A stretch of DNA of 48,412 nt. It comes from Nitrospira sp. GTDB taxonomy: Bacteria; Nitrospirota; Nitrospiria; Nitrospirales; Nitrospiraceae. Below the pieces are notes generated by a model. The model saw only the letters and a list, made by a program, of their open reading frames with translations. It did no database searches and had not been told where the DNA came from. This document shows positions 21,150 through 30,678 of the stretch, in pieces (positions within the stretch are counted from its first letter, which is position 1; every line of letters begins with the position of its first letter). The position numbers and the translations under genes were made by a program. Location: assembly GCA_024998645.1 (NCBI GenBank), contig JACOEJ010000019.1, forward strand, positions 1 through 48,412, written 5' to 3'.

Positions 21150-21317
21150 CTAGGCGGCTCGCCTGAACGGCACTCCGGTCTCAGGCGGAGCCACGGTCCC
21201 GGACGGGCCTTTCATCTCAGCCATATGCCGATGCTCCGCATCGCTTTCTCCTGTCAGCGACCACACCAACAACCACACAAGGGCACCGATCGTCACCAGA
21301 CCAATCAGCATGACCAT
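21150..21317 (-). CDS. Small single-TM protein (55 aa)
   Basis: Minus-strand frame: MVMLIGLVTIGALVWLLVWSLTGESDAEHRHMAEMKGPSGTVAPPETGVPFRRAA*. Not in the supplied ORF list. Confidence 0.5.
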   Translation of the reverse strand: MVMLIGLVTIGALVWLLVWSLTGESDAEHRHMAEMKGPSGTVAPPETGVPFRRAA

Positions 21318-21428
21318 GACATCCCTCACAATCTGCCGGCAGGCTCATCCCGTTTCCACGAACCAGCCGGCGTTCAACGGATGACTGACACAGGCTGGCC
21401 CGCGTCAGCCACCCTGTTAGGCCACTCC

Positions 21429-22385
21429 TTATGACGCCAGGCGATAGACCCAGCGATCACGATCGCGCCGCAAGTCCGCCTGCACTTTTGCTTCCCGACT
21501 CATGGCGGACAGCCTCAACCCGCTGAAAAACACCAGGGCCATCCCGATCATCGCAGCAAAGAAATAACCGAGCGGAATCCCGGGCCAGGCCATCGTCTGC
21601 TCCGGTGCCATCGCCATGGCCCCTGCCGTCGGCGTCACGCTTGCCACCATGATCTGATCGGCCGGACCTGTCATCGTCGCCGTGCGATCCACCGCCGCCA
21701 GCAATGTCCCCAGCTGATATTGGTTCGCTCCCCAGGCCTCTTCCAGCTCGGTCCTGGCCTGAGCCACATGGACAATCGCCATACCCAACTGTTCCTGAAC
21801 TCCGGCCGCCCGAACGGCATAGTCCCGTCCGGCATCCACAATCCAGCGACCGAGCAACGGCTGCCATGTCGCCATGAATGCCCCATGCATGCGCCCGCCC
21901 AATTGCTCCGCAGCGCCGATCATGTCGCGATTGTAATCAGAGAGATAGTGATCCGCGGACAGGACCCCGCTGCGCACGCCACGCCTGGTGCCATTCACGA
22001 TGGAACGCCCCATGACCGCCTGGACGCGGGCCGCGTGATCATCAGGCATCGTCGCTGCACGGTCCATGATAAATCCAAAGGGACCTCCGGGAAGGGACTG
22101 CAGGCTATAGTGCGCCAGCAACGCCTGATCCCATTCCAATGTCGCCTGGGCCGTGATGCGATCGCTCTGTCGTTGCAGCAACGTGCGCTCGACAATGGCC
22201 TGCCCCAGGGCAGGCTGCAACCACACCATCCCGTTCGCTGAACTGGAGAACTGATCATCCATCACCGGCGGCGTGGCGACAAGGAAGGTGCCGGTGGTGG
22301 CCATGAAGAGGAACAGCGCGCCGAAGACAATGGCACACATGCCAAACCCGACGATGATGTCGATACCGCTATAGCGATAGGTCAT
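21429..22385 (-). CDS. Membrane protein of unknown function
   Basis: 318 aa; N-terminal TM 'IIVGFGMCAIVFGALFLFMATTGTFLV' and C-terminal TM 'IPLGYFFAAMIGMALVFFSGLRLS'; AGGAGG-like site upstream of the start. Confidence 0.6.
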   Translation of the reverse strand: MTYRYSGIDIIVGFGMCAIVFGALFLFMATTGTFLVATPPVMDDQFSSSANGMVWLQPALGQAIVERTLLQRQSDRITAQATLEWDQALLAHYSLQSLPGGPFGFIMDRAATMPDDHAARVQAVMGRSIVNGTRRGVRSGVLSADHYLSDYNRDMIGAAEQLGGRMHGAFMATWQPLLGRWIVDAGRDYAVRAAGVQEQLGMAIVHVAQARTELEEAWGANQYQLGTLLAAVDRTATMTGPADQIMVASVTPTAGAMAMAPEQTMAWPGIPLGYFFAAMIGMALVFFSGLRLSAMSREAKVQADLRRDRDRWVYRLAS

Positions 22386-23380
22386 GACAACCTCCTTTCC
22401 GCCTCAGGCAATCAGGCAGACGGCAGATGTGCCGCAGGCCCTTGGGCCCGATTCGGATAACGCGATGTGAAGGAGCGAGACCGGAAATGGTGCCCGATAC
22501 GAGAGTCGCTGAACGACCGGTCATTCGCCCCGTTGGGGTATAGTCGACCGCCCGTCTGGTGAAAGGAAAACACCCGGCAGGTCCGGACCGCTGGATTGAA
22601 GTTCCACGGAGGACCATGACACCACCTACAGAATGAGGCGGCTGCGAGAAGATAGTTATTAGCTTACGCCCCGGCACTGCCTGACGCAAGGGCTGGCAGA
22701 GTCCGGCCGGTAGCCGATCTGCGCGAAGGTCTCCGCCCGTTGATCTACACTCAGCCTGTGCGCCCACCTGAGCTCAGTCGTGTCGATGAGAATCAGGAAC
22801 ACAACCGAACGATGTGCCGGCAATGAAGTCGAATCAGGAAATGAATCGTGCAGCATCCGCTGAGGGTTCGCGATCCTGATTCAGGACTCCATCGAACACC
22901 GATGTTGGGGGGTGGAGAGGGCCTTCCATGAAAAATATTTTCATGAGCCCACGTCACCGGATCACCCGCGCAACCCGGACCGTACGTCCGCCTCATCCTC
23001 TCCCGCACCCCTTCGACGGAGCATCGGACACTCAGATTAGCCGGATCGTCGACAGTCACCGGCGCGCCACACCTCACTGCATAGACAGCAGGAGAGCCGG
23101 AAACTAGCTCCAGCAAACGATCAGCGCCGATCGTATTGCACGCCGCATGCGCGAGACGATCATCGGCAACCTGATTCCCGACGGAGCAACTTGGATACGT
23201 CTCCTTGCCTCAGCCAACCTTCGCCCCTCACAAAGGAGCGGATCCCGGGATACGGGAGCCCCGTCCGTTTTCCGACCGGCTGACAAAATCCGCACGGAAG
23301 TAATTTACTCGCCGCGCAATCTCTGCTATACCTGTCACATCGAGTCACAACTTTTTACACCGAAGGGGGGTGAAGTACTC

Positions 23381-23446
23381 ATGGCCACGAAGAAAGCAGC
23401 AGCGAAGAAGCCTGTAAAAAAGGCTGCCGCGAAGAAGAAGAAGTAG
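23381..23446 (+). CDS. Lysine/alanine-rich micro-protein (21 aa, H1-tail-like)
   Basis: GGGGGGTGAAGTACTC-ATG; MATKKAAAKKPVKKAAAKKKK*. Confidence 0.5.
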   Translation: MATKKAAAKKPVKKAAAKKKK

Positions 23447-23455
23447 TCGCACCAT

Positions 23456-23483
23456 GGGGAGGCGACGGTCACGTCGCCTCCTC
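23456..23483. repeat. Hairpin downstream of the lysine-rich ORF
   Basis: GGAGGCGACG-GTCA-CGTCGCCTCC perfect 10-bp stem (23458-23481), extendable to 12 bp with one G-U. Confidence 0.7.
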
Positions 23484-23861
23484 GCCTCTCTCCCCTACCC
23501 ACGCTCGCATCCAACTCCCGCAATTCCGACTCGCAGTACGAATGAGATTTCTCCATTCACATTTTCATCGTCACGTTTCCGCCGACTCGATCATCGTCCA
23601 CATCATCCGATGACACATCCCCATCAGTGACTCACCCTCCATCTCCCGTCCACCTCGCCCCGAAAGTTCCCGACCGATTTAGAATCGAAAATTCTCGACC
23701 CTGTCTCAACGCACTCGCGAGGGAATCCTGATGCAGCGGAATACAGAGAGAGACGGACAGATCCAAAAACCAGATGGATCATCTCACAGGTTGGAGAAGA
23801 GCAGCTTCTTCCGATAGAACTGATGGGAACGAAGGACTGTGAGGCGAGAATGCCACAAGGC

Positions 23862-23897
23862 AAAAAAAAGGGGAGGTGATGGCCACATCACCTCCCC
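23862..23897 (-). terminator. Perfect hairpin with A-tract; intrinsic-terminator-like on the minus strand
   Basis: AAAAAAAA then GGGGAGGTGATG-GCCA-CATCACCTCCCC (12-bp perfect stem); the reverse complement ends in T8. Confidence 0.55.
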
Positions 23898-23923
23898 GAC
23901 TTCCGACCGCCGGGTGAAGACCC

Positions 23924-23956
23924 ATGGCGACCAAGAAAGCAGCAAGGGGATCTTAG
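23924..23956 (+). pseudogene. Truncated second copy of the MATKKAA lysine-rich ORF
   Basis: GGTGAAGACCC-ATG GCG ACC AAG AAA GCA GCA AGG GGA TCT TAG; matches the 5' end and upstream GGTGAAG of 23381..23446. Confidence 0.4.
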
Positions 23957-24203
23957 CACGAACAGGCCATAGAAAACACGATAGAAAAATACTTAATTTT
24001 TTAACGTACTTTCAACAAGTTGCATGCATATTACCGCGATAATTCCATCCTGGACATAGAGAAAGCGCGGAACTGACTCCCGGGTTCGATCCGGGGCGCT
24101 GAAGCCGGAATCAGCATCCGTAAAACACAGACCGAGATCACCACGAGGCGGTTCGGAGTAGAATCGCAACGAGGTAAGTGCCTATTCCCGGGAGATCAAT
24201 TCG

Positions 24204-25232
24204 ATGCTCGTGACGCCGGAGGCTCAACATCGGAATCAGCGGCAAGCATTCACGGCAACCCTCCTGGTCGCCGGGACGGCGGGATGGCTGACCTGGCTCA
24301 TTCCTCTACTATGGCCACTGCTCGGACTCTGCCCCTTCACCTACTGGTGGGTACGGCGGTCCTGCCTTCGCCGGATGGCCGTGATGCGACAACCGTTTCC
24401 TGAAAAACGGGAAGAGATACTTTGTGCACACGTGGCTTTCTTCCTGGCACTCGATGAGCCGGGCAAGATCAGGTTCCGGCAACTGGTGCAGATCTTTCTC
24501 GACGAGGTCCGGATCACCGGCATTCGCACCGAAGTGGACGAGACCATTCGAGTGCTGGTGGCGGCCAGCGCGGTCATCCCGATCTTCGGGTTCCACGACT
24601 GGGAATATCATCGCCTGCATGAGGTGCTGATTTATCCGGACGCCTTCGACGACGCCTACCAGACTCGCGGCGGGTCGGATGAGCACATACTCGGCATGGT
24701 CGGCCTGCATCATTTGAGCGGGGTGATGATTCTCTCGAAGCCGGCGTTGCTGGCAGGGTTTTCCCCGCAGCCCGGCACCCACAATGTGGGAGTGCACGAA
24801 TTCGCGCACCTGGTCGAAAAGGAAGCCGGCGAGTATGGGCTGCCGCCCGAAGTCCCCTGGATGGCGGTTCGACAGTGGGTCCGGTACGTGGCGCGGGAAC
24901 TGGCCCATCCCTCTTCCCGTCGCACCCATGTCAGCGACTACGCCTATACGAACGAACACGAATTCTTCGCGGTGCTGGCCGAGTACTTCTTCACCTCGCC
25001 CGATCTGTTGAAACGCCGTGATCCCGCCCTCTATACCCTGCTGCGGGACCTCTTCCATCAGGACACGGAAGCACTCCTCCCCTCCATGCCCTGGCGACGC
25101 CGGGGGCTCAGCCGCAACACACCCTGCCCCTGCGGCAGCGGGGAAAAATATAAACACTGTTGTTTGAAGAAGACGGGAACGAACGGCAGGAACACAGAAT
25201 CCAAGGACAGCACCCCGGGCACACGGGGATAA
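24204..25232 (+). CDS. mtfA: M90/MtfA-like zinc peptidase with C-terminal SEC-C motif
   Basis: 'NVGVHEFAHLVEKEAG' (HExxH-type HEFAH), 'YAYTNEHEFFAVLAEYFF', C-terminal 'NTPCPCGSGEKYKHCC'. Confidence 0.85.
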   Translation: MLVTPEAQHRNQRQAFTATLLVAGTAGWLTWLIPLLWPLLGLCPFTYWWVRRSCLRRMAVMRQPFPEKREEILCAHVAFFLALDEPGKIRFRQLVQIFLDEVRITGIRTEVDETIRVLVAASAVIPIFGFHDWEYHRLHEVLIYPDAFDDAYQTRGGSDEHILGMVGLHHLSGVMILSKPALLAGFSPQPGTHNVGVHEFAHLVEKEAGEYGLPPEVPWMAVRQWVRYVARELAHPSSRRTHVSDYAYTNEHEFFAVLAEYFFTSPDLLKRRDPALYTLLRDLFHQDTEALLPSMPWRRRGLSRNTPCPCGSGEKYKHCCLKKTGTNGRNTESKDSTPGTRG

Positions 25233-25248
25233 CCGGCCTTCTCCCTCC

Positions 25249-26394
25249 TTAGGGAACAGGCACACCCTTCACCACATAATGCGGCACGAAGCGGCTCTGG
25301 TTTCCATGGATCAACCCGCGATCCTCTCGAATCCCGATCCCAGCCGGCTCATCGCCGATCACCCAGGACCCGATGACCGGATGCCATCCTTCGAACACCG
25401 GCAACGGCAGGTACTGTTGAAAGACCGAGGTTCCCGCATCATAGGGTCCGGACGTTGTCAGCACCTGATCCCCGTTCACGATCGAAATATTGGCGCCTTC
25501 GCGCGACCAAAAAGGTTTCCGGACATAGGCGGTGCAATCTCCCGGTCCTGAAAAGAAGGCGGGCAATAGATTCGGGTGATCGGGATACCACTCCCACAGC
25601 AATGCCAGCAGGCCTTTATGACTGAGCACCTGTTTCCAGGCCGGTTCCAGCACCAGCACCGAAGAGCGGGACAGCTCCGCCGCAAACGCGTCCTGACAGA
25701 GCCATTCCCAGGGATAGAGCTTGAAGAGCACCGAGATGGACTCGTTCCGGTGATCCACGAACCGCCGACTGCCAGGCACCCACCCGACCTGCTCAATGGG
25801 CAGCGTCTGCACCCGCCACCCGGCCTGGTTTGCCGTATCGGCCAGATAGATCACGGTCTGCCGGTCTTCGTCGCTCTGATCCAGACAGACCAGATGGAGC
25901 AGATCGGACGACGTCTGTTCCCGGATTGTTCCCCACTGCCCGATCAACCGCTCATGCAGGCTATTGAATTGATCCGCCTCCGGACAGGTCTCTCGCTGCC
26001 ATCCCCATTGGCCGACCGCCGCTTCAATCAAAGAGGTCGGCGTATCGGCGTTGTACTCCAGCAGTTTCGGCGCCCCCACCCCGTCATACCAGAAATCAAA
26101 CCGGCCATAGAGCGACGGCTCCTGCCGCTCCCACGAGTCAATGATGTGCGGCCGACATCCTTCCGGAATCCGGAGATCGGCAAAGCGATCGTCGCGGATG
26201 ATCCGCTCGACCGCATCGACACAGAGCCGATGCAGTGAAGCCGTGGCAGACTCCAGGCAATCGATCTGCGGTTCAGAAAACTCATAGGCGACATCTTCCC
26301 GCCAGTAGCCCCCATCCAGACTGTGATAGGTGAGACCAATCCGGTCGAGTCGCGCCGGCCAATCTGCTCGCGGCTGCATCGCGCGACGGTACAT
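25249..26394 (-). CDS. Glutathionylspermidine synthase family protein (YgiC/YjfC-like ATP-grasp)
   Basis: 'YWREDVAYEFSEPQID', 'SLYGRFDFWYDGVGAPKLLEYNADTPTSLIEA', C-terminal 'SWVIGDEPAGIGIREDRGLIHGNQSRFVPHYV'. Confidence 0.88.
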   Translation of the reverse strand: MYRRAMQPRADWPARLDRIGLTYHSLDGGYWREDVAYEFSEPQIDCLESATASLHRLCVDAVERIIRDDRFADLRIPEGCRPHIIDSWERQEPSLYGRFDFWYDGVGAPKLLEYNADTPTSLIEAAVGQWGWQRETCPEADQFNSLHERLIGQWGTIREQTSSDLLHLVCLDQSDEDRQTVIYLADTANQAGWRVQTLPIEQVGWVPGSRRFVDHRNESISVLFKLYPWEWLCQDAFAAELSRSSVLVLEPAWKQVLSHKGLLALLWEWYPDHPNLLPAFFSGPGDCTAYVRKPFWSREGANISIVNGDQVLTTSGPYDAGTSVFQQYLPLPVFEGWHPVIGSWVIGDEPAGIGIREDRGLIHGNQSRFVPHYVVKGVPVP

Positions 26395-26396
26395 GA

Positions 26397-26678
26397 CTAT
26401 AGTCCCTCTTCCGGTTTATAGAATTGTCCGCCGGTCCGGCCAAAGCCGCCTCGCTCACACTCGTCCGTCACCCCATCGCCAGGGCAACCACCGGTCTGAC
26501 CGGGATCTGATATCGCATCAGACACCGGCATCGAATCCGCACTCTGCCCGGCCGCGATCCACACCATCTCCCCCATGCCGTCGGCCATCGCCGCCAGACT
26601 CACCCGCACCTCGGTCGATTGCCGCAGACGAAGAGCCACCAAACCGGGCGAAGGCCCATCCGGCCATTTCTTTACCAT
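26397..26678 (-). CDS. Small hypothetical protein, probably co-transcribed with the GSP-synthase-like gene
   Basis: 93 aa ORF ending 3 nt before the downstream start; C-terminal 'CERGGFGRTGGQFYKPEEGL'. Confidence 0.5.
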   Translation of the reverse strand: MVKKWPDGPSPGLVALRLRQSTEVRVSLAAMADGMGEMVWIAAGQSADSMPVSDAISDPGQTGGCPGDGVTDECERGGFGRTGGQFYKPEEGL

Positions 26679-26868
26679 GGGAACCTTTCACACAAAAAAC
26701 AGGAGAAATAGGAAGGGACAGGGAAGCGGACTGAAGCTCACGGCCTGCCGGAAACGAACATTCTGACATCTTACACGGATTCCGCGCAGGCAAGGTGAGC
26801 CAAATGCACGAACGTGTTGAGGGAGATCGACAGACTCGATAATCCGGTTCTGCCCGGTGCAGAAACCG

Positions 26869-27597
26869 TTACGAAACGCCCAGAACCTCCCGGAAGACTC
26901 CGGCAAGATCATGGAGCGCTTTCCCTCCGTCGCCGACATAGACCGAGCCGTGCATCGTCGCCAGAGTCTTGGGCTGGAGCGCCGCCAGACGTTTCAAGGT
27001 CGCATCCATGAACGGGCCATAGGGAAGATAGTTCGCCAGCGGGCCCTTTTGATATTCCACCAGCACGTCCCGGCAGCGGCCCACGACGTCCGACCCCGTC
27101 ACCGGCTCCCCATTACCGCCTTGATGGAGAAGGTCCGAACAGAGAAGCGTCCGCTGCGTCTCTTCAAACAACAGCCCCGCATCCCAGCAATGCGGCACAT
27201 GCGGCGTCGCCAGAAACCGAAAACGGTACTTGCCCGTCTCCAACACCTCGCCGTCCGTCATCCCTTTCGCCGGACGGACCGCGAGACAATCATCCACACT
27301 CACGAGCTTGCCCACCAGACTACAGACCGCCGTGGAATGCCTGGCTACCTCCTGCCACTCCGGCAGCGATCCGCACTCGTCGGCCTCGAAATGGCTGAAC
27401 CCGATCCAGCGCAACGACTGGGGATCGATGAGCGCTCCCACCGCTTCCTTCACCGCCGGAAACAGCGCGCGCGGGCCGGTGTGAAAGAGGAGCGGCTCGG
27501 CATCGCGCACGAGGAACTGGCTGAACTGCAGATTGAACGGCTCGAGATAGGTCGTAATGCGGAACAGGTCCGGAGCGACTTCAGTAATCTGCGCCAT
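26869..27597 (-). CDS. MBL-fold protein, oxygen-binding di-iron (ODP/flavodiiron-like) type
   Basis: '[18 protein letters not shown]' (HxExD-type), '[14 protein letters not shown]', '[11 protein letters not shown]', 'LATMHGSVY'. Confidence 0.8.
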   Translation of the reverse strand: MAQITEVAPDLFRITTYLEPFNLQFSQFLVRDAEPLLFHTGPRALFPAVKEAVGALIDPQSLRWIGFSHFEADECGSLPEWQEVARHSTAVCSLVGKLVSVDDCLAVRPAKGMTDGEVLETGKYRFRFLATPHVPHCWDAGLLFEETQRTLLCSDLLHQGGNGEPVTGSDVVGRCRDVLVEYQKGPLANYLPYGPFMDATLKRLAALQPKTLATMHGSVYVGDGGKALHDLAGVFREVLGVS

Positions 27598-27795
27598 AGG
27601 TCCTCCTCGTAGAGTGGGAGGGACATCGTACGAGCCCTGTGAGGGCGGGTCAATCCACGCAAACCATTAAGAAGCGGCGGGACGAGCGGACGCAAGCCCG
27701 CCGGTTCTTGAATAAACCGCCTTCCCGATCCCATTACTGGTAAGATGACAAGGGTCATTTAGTCAGCCTCTCGCATCGATTGAAAGGAACTGCGC

Positions 27796-28818
27796 TTGAA
27801 TACAACAAAAGTCATCGCATCATGCATCGTGATTGCTCTCATCGGAACCCCGGCCGTTTCCCTGGCGAAGGCCAGAGGCGGATCCGGCGGAGGCTATTCC
27901 AGCGGATCGCGGAGCAGCAGCGCCTCGGGCAGCATCGGCAGTCGCGGTTCACGCACCTACGACCAGAACGGCGCCCAGCCGATTCAACAGTCGACTACCC
28001 CGAAGCCGGCTACGGCCGCTCCGCAATCGGCCGCAACAAGCCCGTCCCCAGCGGCCCAGCCGGCGCCGGCCTCGCAACCGTCCTTTTTGCAGCGCAATCC
28101 CCTCCTGGCCGGGATCGCCGGCGGCCTCGCCGGATCCTGGATCGGCCACATGCTCTTCGGCGCCACCGAGAGCAGCGCGAAGACCAGCGAAGCCGGTGAC
28201 GCCGCCACCCAGACAGCCGGCGCATCCAGTAACAGCGGACTGCTCCTCTTCCTCATGGTCCTGGGAGCCGGCGCCGCCTATTATTTCCTGAAAGTCCGGC
28301 GGGCGCCTGCCCCTGACTTTTCCGGGATCACGCGAAGCAGCGCCGTCGCCGGCAGCCTTCTGGCCGAATCCTCGGCCACAGCCCTCCGGCCCGCGACGAC
28401 CGATCTCGACATCACCACCGCGGACAAAGCGGCCTTTCAGCAACTCCTGACCGATATTCAAACCGCCTGGAGCAAACAGGACCTGGCAGAATTGAAACGA
28501 TTCGTCACACCGGAGATGCTGACCTACTTCAGTACCGCCTTGGCCGAGAATGCCAGCCAGGAGATCGAAAACCATGTGGAAGATGTCGTGCTCGGACGGG
28601 CGGACGTCCGGGAAGCCTGGACCGAAAACGCGACGCAGTACGCCACGGTGGGACTCCACTGGAGCGCCCGCGACTATACCGTCTCGACGAAGAAGCAACG
28701 TGGAGAGCCGGGCTATCTCATCGAAGGCAACGACAAGACACCGGCCGAGTCGAGCGAAGTCTGGACCTTCATGCGATTCCAGGACGGCAAGTGGCTGCTA
28801 TCGGCGATCCAGCAATAA
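27796..28818 (+). CDS. Tim44-like domain-containing membrane protein
   Basis: Signal peptide, Gly/Ser-rich region, TM helices, C-terminal Tim44-like 'FQQLLTDIQTAWSKQDLAELKRFVTPEML...SEVWTFMRFQDGKWLLSAIQQ'. Non-ATG start. Confidence 0.85.
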   Translation: MNTTKVIASCIVIALIGTPAVSLAKARGGSGGGYSSGSRSSSASGSIGSRGSRTYDQNGAQPIQQSTTPKPATAAPQSAATSPSPAAQPAPASQPSFLQRNPLLAGIAGGLAGSWIGHMLFGATESSAKTSEAGDAATQTAGASSNSGLLLFLMVLGAGAAYYFLKVRRAPAPDFSGITRSSAVAGSLLAESSATALRPATTDLDITTADKAAFQQLLTDIQTAWSKQDLAELKRFVTPEMLTYFSTALAENASQEIENHVEDVVLGRADVREAWTENATQYATVGLHWSARDYTVSTKKQRGEPGYLIEGNDKTPAESSEVWTFMRFQDGKWLLSAIQQ

Positions 28819-28836
28819 CAAAGAGTGAGAAGCGGC

Positions 28837-28863
28837 ACGGTCGGCGGGACTCCCGCCGACCGT
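28837..28863 (+). terminator. Hairpin downstream of the Tim44-like gene
   Basis: ACGGTCGGCGGG-ACT-CCCGCCGACCGT, 12-bp perfect stem; no T-tract. Confidence 0.5.
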
Positions 28864-28925
28864 GAACCAGCGGATCCGGGTCTTGAATGAGCTGCGATTG
28901 GAATATCCGGCAGGAATAGTCTCTG

Positions 28926-29132
28926 TTACGACGTGCCTGCAGTACTTACCAGTTGCCGTTCCGCCTGCAACCAATCCTCCAACGCTTTTCCATCTTGACG
29001 GCCTCGCTGCACGTATAGTTCGTACGCGCGGCGCGCAATCCGTTCTTGCGTCTTCGAGCCGGTCGGACTCGCCGTGTGAATACCGGCCGTCTGGGCCGGT
29101 GCTGCAGATTGTGGGGCGGTACTCTTCATCAT
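28926..29132 (-). CDS. DUF2934 domain protein
   Basis: 'TQERIARRAYELYVQRGRQDGKALEDWLQAERQL'. Confidence 0.8.
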   Translation of the reverse strand: MMKSTAPQSAAPAQTAGIHTASPTGSKTQERIARRAYELYVQRGRQDGKALEDWLQAERQLVSTAGTS

Positions 29133-29188
29133 GCTCTCTCTTCTCCTATGACCCTGTGTCTGTCGATTAACTGAGCGGGAAGGTCCCC

Positions 29189-29225
29189 GTCTGCCGGCAT
29201 CCGCCATAGGCGAATGCCGGCAGAC
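29189..29225. terminator. Long hairpin between the BON and DUF2934 genes
   Basis: GTCTGCCGGCATCCGC-CATAG-GCGAATGCCGGCAGAC; 16-bp stem with one wobble-type mismatch. Confidence 0.5.
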
Positions 29226-29255
29226 AGAGCACGTCCGCGACCTGCGAGAACCCTC

Positions 29256-29813
29256 TTAGGCCTTCTCTTTCACCGTCAGATCGTTCTGCACGGCTTTCAC
29301 ACCGGGAACCTGCCAGGCCGTCCAGGAAGCCTGGGCACTGGTCATCAGATCCGATACTTCACCGCTCAGCGAGACCACGCCCGCATTCGTCTGAGTGTGA
29401 ATCCCGGACTGCTTCAGATGCGCGTCTTTGTCGATCTGGGCCTTCACCCTGGTCGTAATCGCCTCATCCTTGTCATCGATCGCCTCGCGCTTGGCCGGGG
29501 CTACCACCTGGAGCTCATTCTTCACGCTCTTCACGCCGTCGATCCCTTTGGCAATCGTCTCCGCCGCCTGCTTGGCCGCATCGGAATCCACCTTGCCGCG
29601 GATCATCATCGCACCCTGCGCGCTCTCGACCGCGATCTCGCTGCCCTTCACCCGCGCATCGGCAAACATCGCAATCTTGGCCTTCGCCGTCAGCCAGGCA
29701 TCATTGATCGGCGTCTTCTCATCGGCCTTCCCGACCGCGTGCGCCGCGCCGGAAAGAATCGCCCCGCCGAAAACCAATGCCGAGCAAAGCGTCAAAATCG
29801 TACGTGTGTTCAT
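29256..29813 (-). CDS. BON domain-containing periplasmic protein
   Basis: Signal peptide; three BON-like units ('DAWLTAKAKIAMFADARVKGSEIAVESAQGAMMIRGKV', 'ITTRVKAQIDKDAHLKQSGIHTQTNAGVVSLSGEV'). Confidence 0.88.
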   Translation of the reverse strand: MNTRTILTLCSALVFGGAILSGAAHAVGKADEKTPINDAWLTAKAKIAMFADARVKGSEIAVESAQGAMMIRGKVDSDAAKQAAETIAKGIDGVKSVKNELQVVAPAKREAIDDKDEAITTRVKAQIDKDAHLKQSGIHTQTNAGVVSLSGEVSDLMTSAQASWTAWQVPGVKAVQNDLTVKEKA

Positions 29814-29881
29814 TCAGGTCTCCTTACGTGATAGATAAAACTGTCCGTTCAATCGCCGTTCGAGAAAGGCACCCATTCAAT

Positions 29882-30109
29882 TCAATGGGGCTTCTTCTCC
29901 GCCGCTTTCGACGCCGGCTTCTGATGCCACGAGTCCGCCCACTTCATGATCTCGCTCTTCTTATCCCCATACCGCTCCTGCACCTTCCCGACAAACTTGT
30001 CATAGACGCCTCCGATCTGTTGCAAGTCATCATCGGTAAATTTGCCCCACTGTTGTTTCAGCTCACCTTTGAACTGCAACCATTGCCCTTTGAGTTGATC
30101 AGCGTTCAT
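29882..30109 (-). CDS. CsbD family protein
   Basis: 'MNADQLKGQWLQFKGELKQQWGKFTDDDLQQIGG'; GAGGAGG ribosome-binding site. Confidence 0.9.
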   Translation of the reverse strand: MNADQLKGQWLQFKGELKQQWGKFTDDDLQQIGGVYDKFVGKVQERYGDKKSEIMKWADSWHQKPASKAAEKKPH

Positions 30110-30190
30110 CGCCACCTCCTCACTCTGTAGAGATTGACCGCGGACCGGTCCGTCGCGCCGGAAACCGTCGGACAGCCGGCCCGCGCCCGG

Positions 30191-30358
30191 TCACACCACC
30201 TCGTTGCTGCGCCCCGTGACCACATGGATCGCAACCAGCACGACCCCGATGATGAAGAGAACCCAGGAGATCTGGACCGCGACCGCGGAGACCCCGGCGA
30301 GGTTGAGGGCGCCGGCAATCAAGCCGACGATCAGAAACACAAGTGCATAATAGAGCAT
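30191..30358 (-). CDS. DUF1328 small membrane protein (55 aa)
   Basis: MLYYALVFLIVGLIAGALNLAGVSAVAVQISWVLFIIGVVLVAIHVVTGRSNEVV*; not in the ORF list. Confidence 0.85.
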   Translation of the reverse strand: MLYYALVFLIVGLIAGALNLAGVSAVAVQISWVLFIIGVVLVAIHVVTGRSNEVV

Positions 30359-30678
30359 GGTTCACTCCTCTCTATGGAATGGAACATCAGTCGACCGATC
30401 CTCTGAGGCAGGGCCGGCATCCTGACCGCCTCCATGAGCGGACCACGACACAAGACACCGGGCCGTTCAGAGAACCTCTGTTATCGGGGCGGCGGAGACT
30501 GGGGAATCGGTCACGCTGGGAAACAGCAGGAAGCGCAAGAGATAGGACAGTCAGCGGAGCGTCACACGGGACACCTTCACCCTGGGCGCAATGGGCAGGA
30601 GAGTCAAGGAGTATATTCCTGGCGTGAAGAGCCCAATGATTCGGCTCATTCCCCACGAAATAGAACCCACAAGCGGCG

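Noticed and set aside
22400-23140. Several 65-132 aa ORFs (22369..22767 -, 22659..22856 -, 22793..23116 -)
   Set aside because: Mutually overlapping, no RBS or domain support; left as intergenic.
24076-24106. tRNA T-arm-like sequence 'cccgggttcgatccgggg'
   Set aside because: No acceptor, D or anticodon arms can be assembled around it; at most a chance match or remnant.
24309-25265. 318-aa minus-strand ORF opposite the MtfA-like gene
   Set aside because: Shadow of the well-supported M90 peptidase CDS; no recognisable domain.
25576-26238. 220-aa plus-strand ORF opposite the GSP-synthase-like gene
   Set aside because: Antisense to a confident CDS; no domain.
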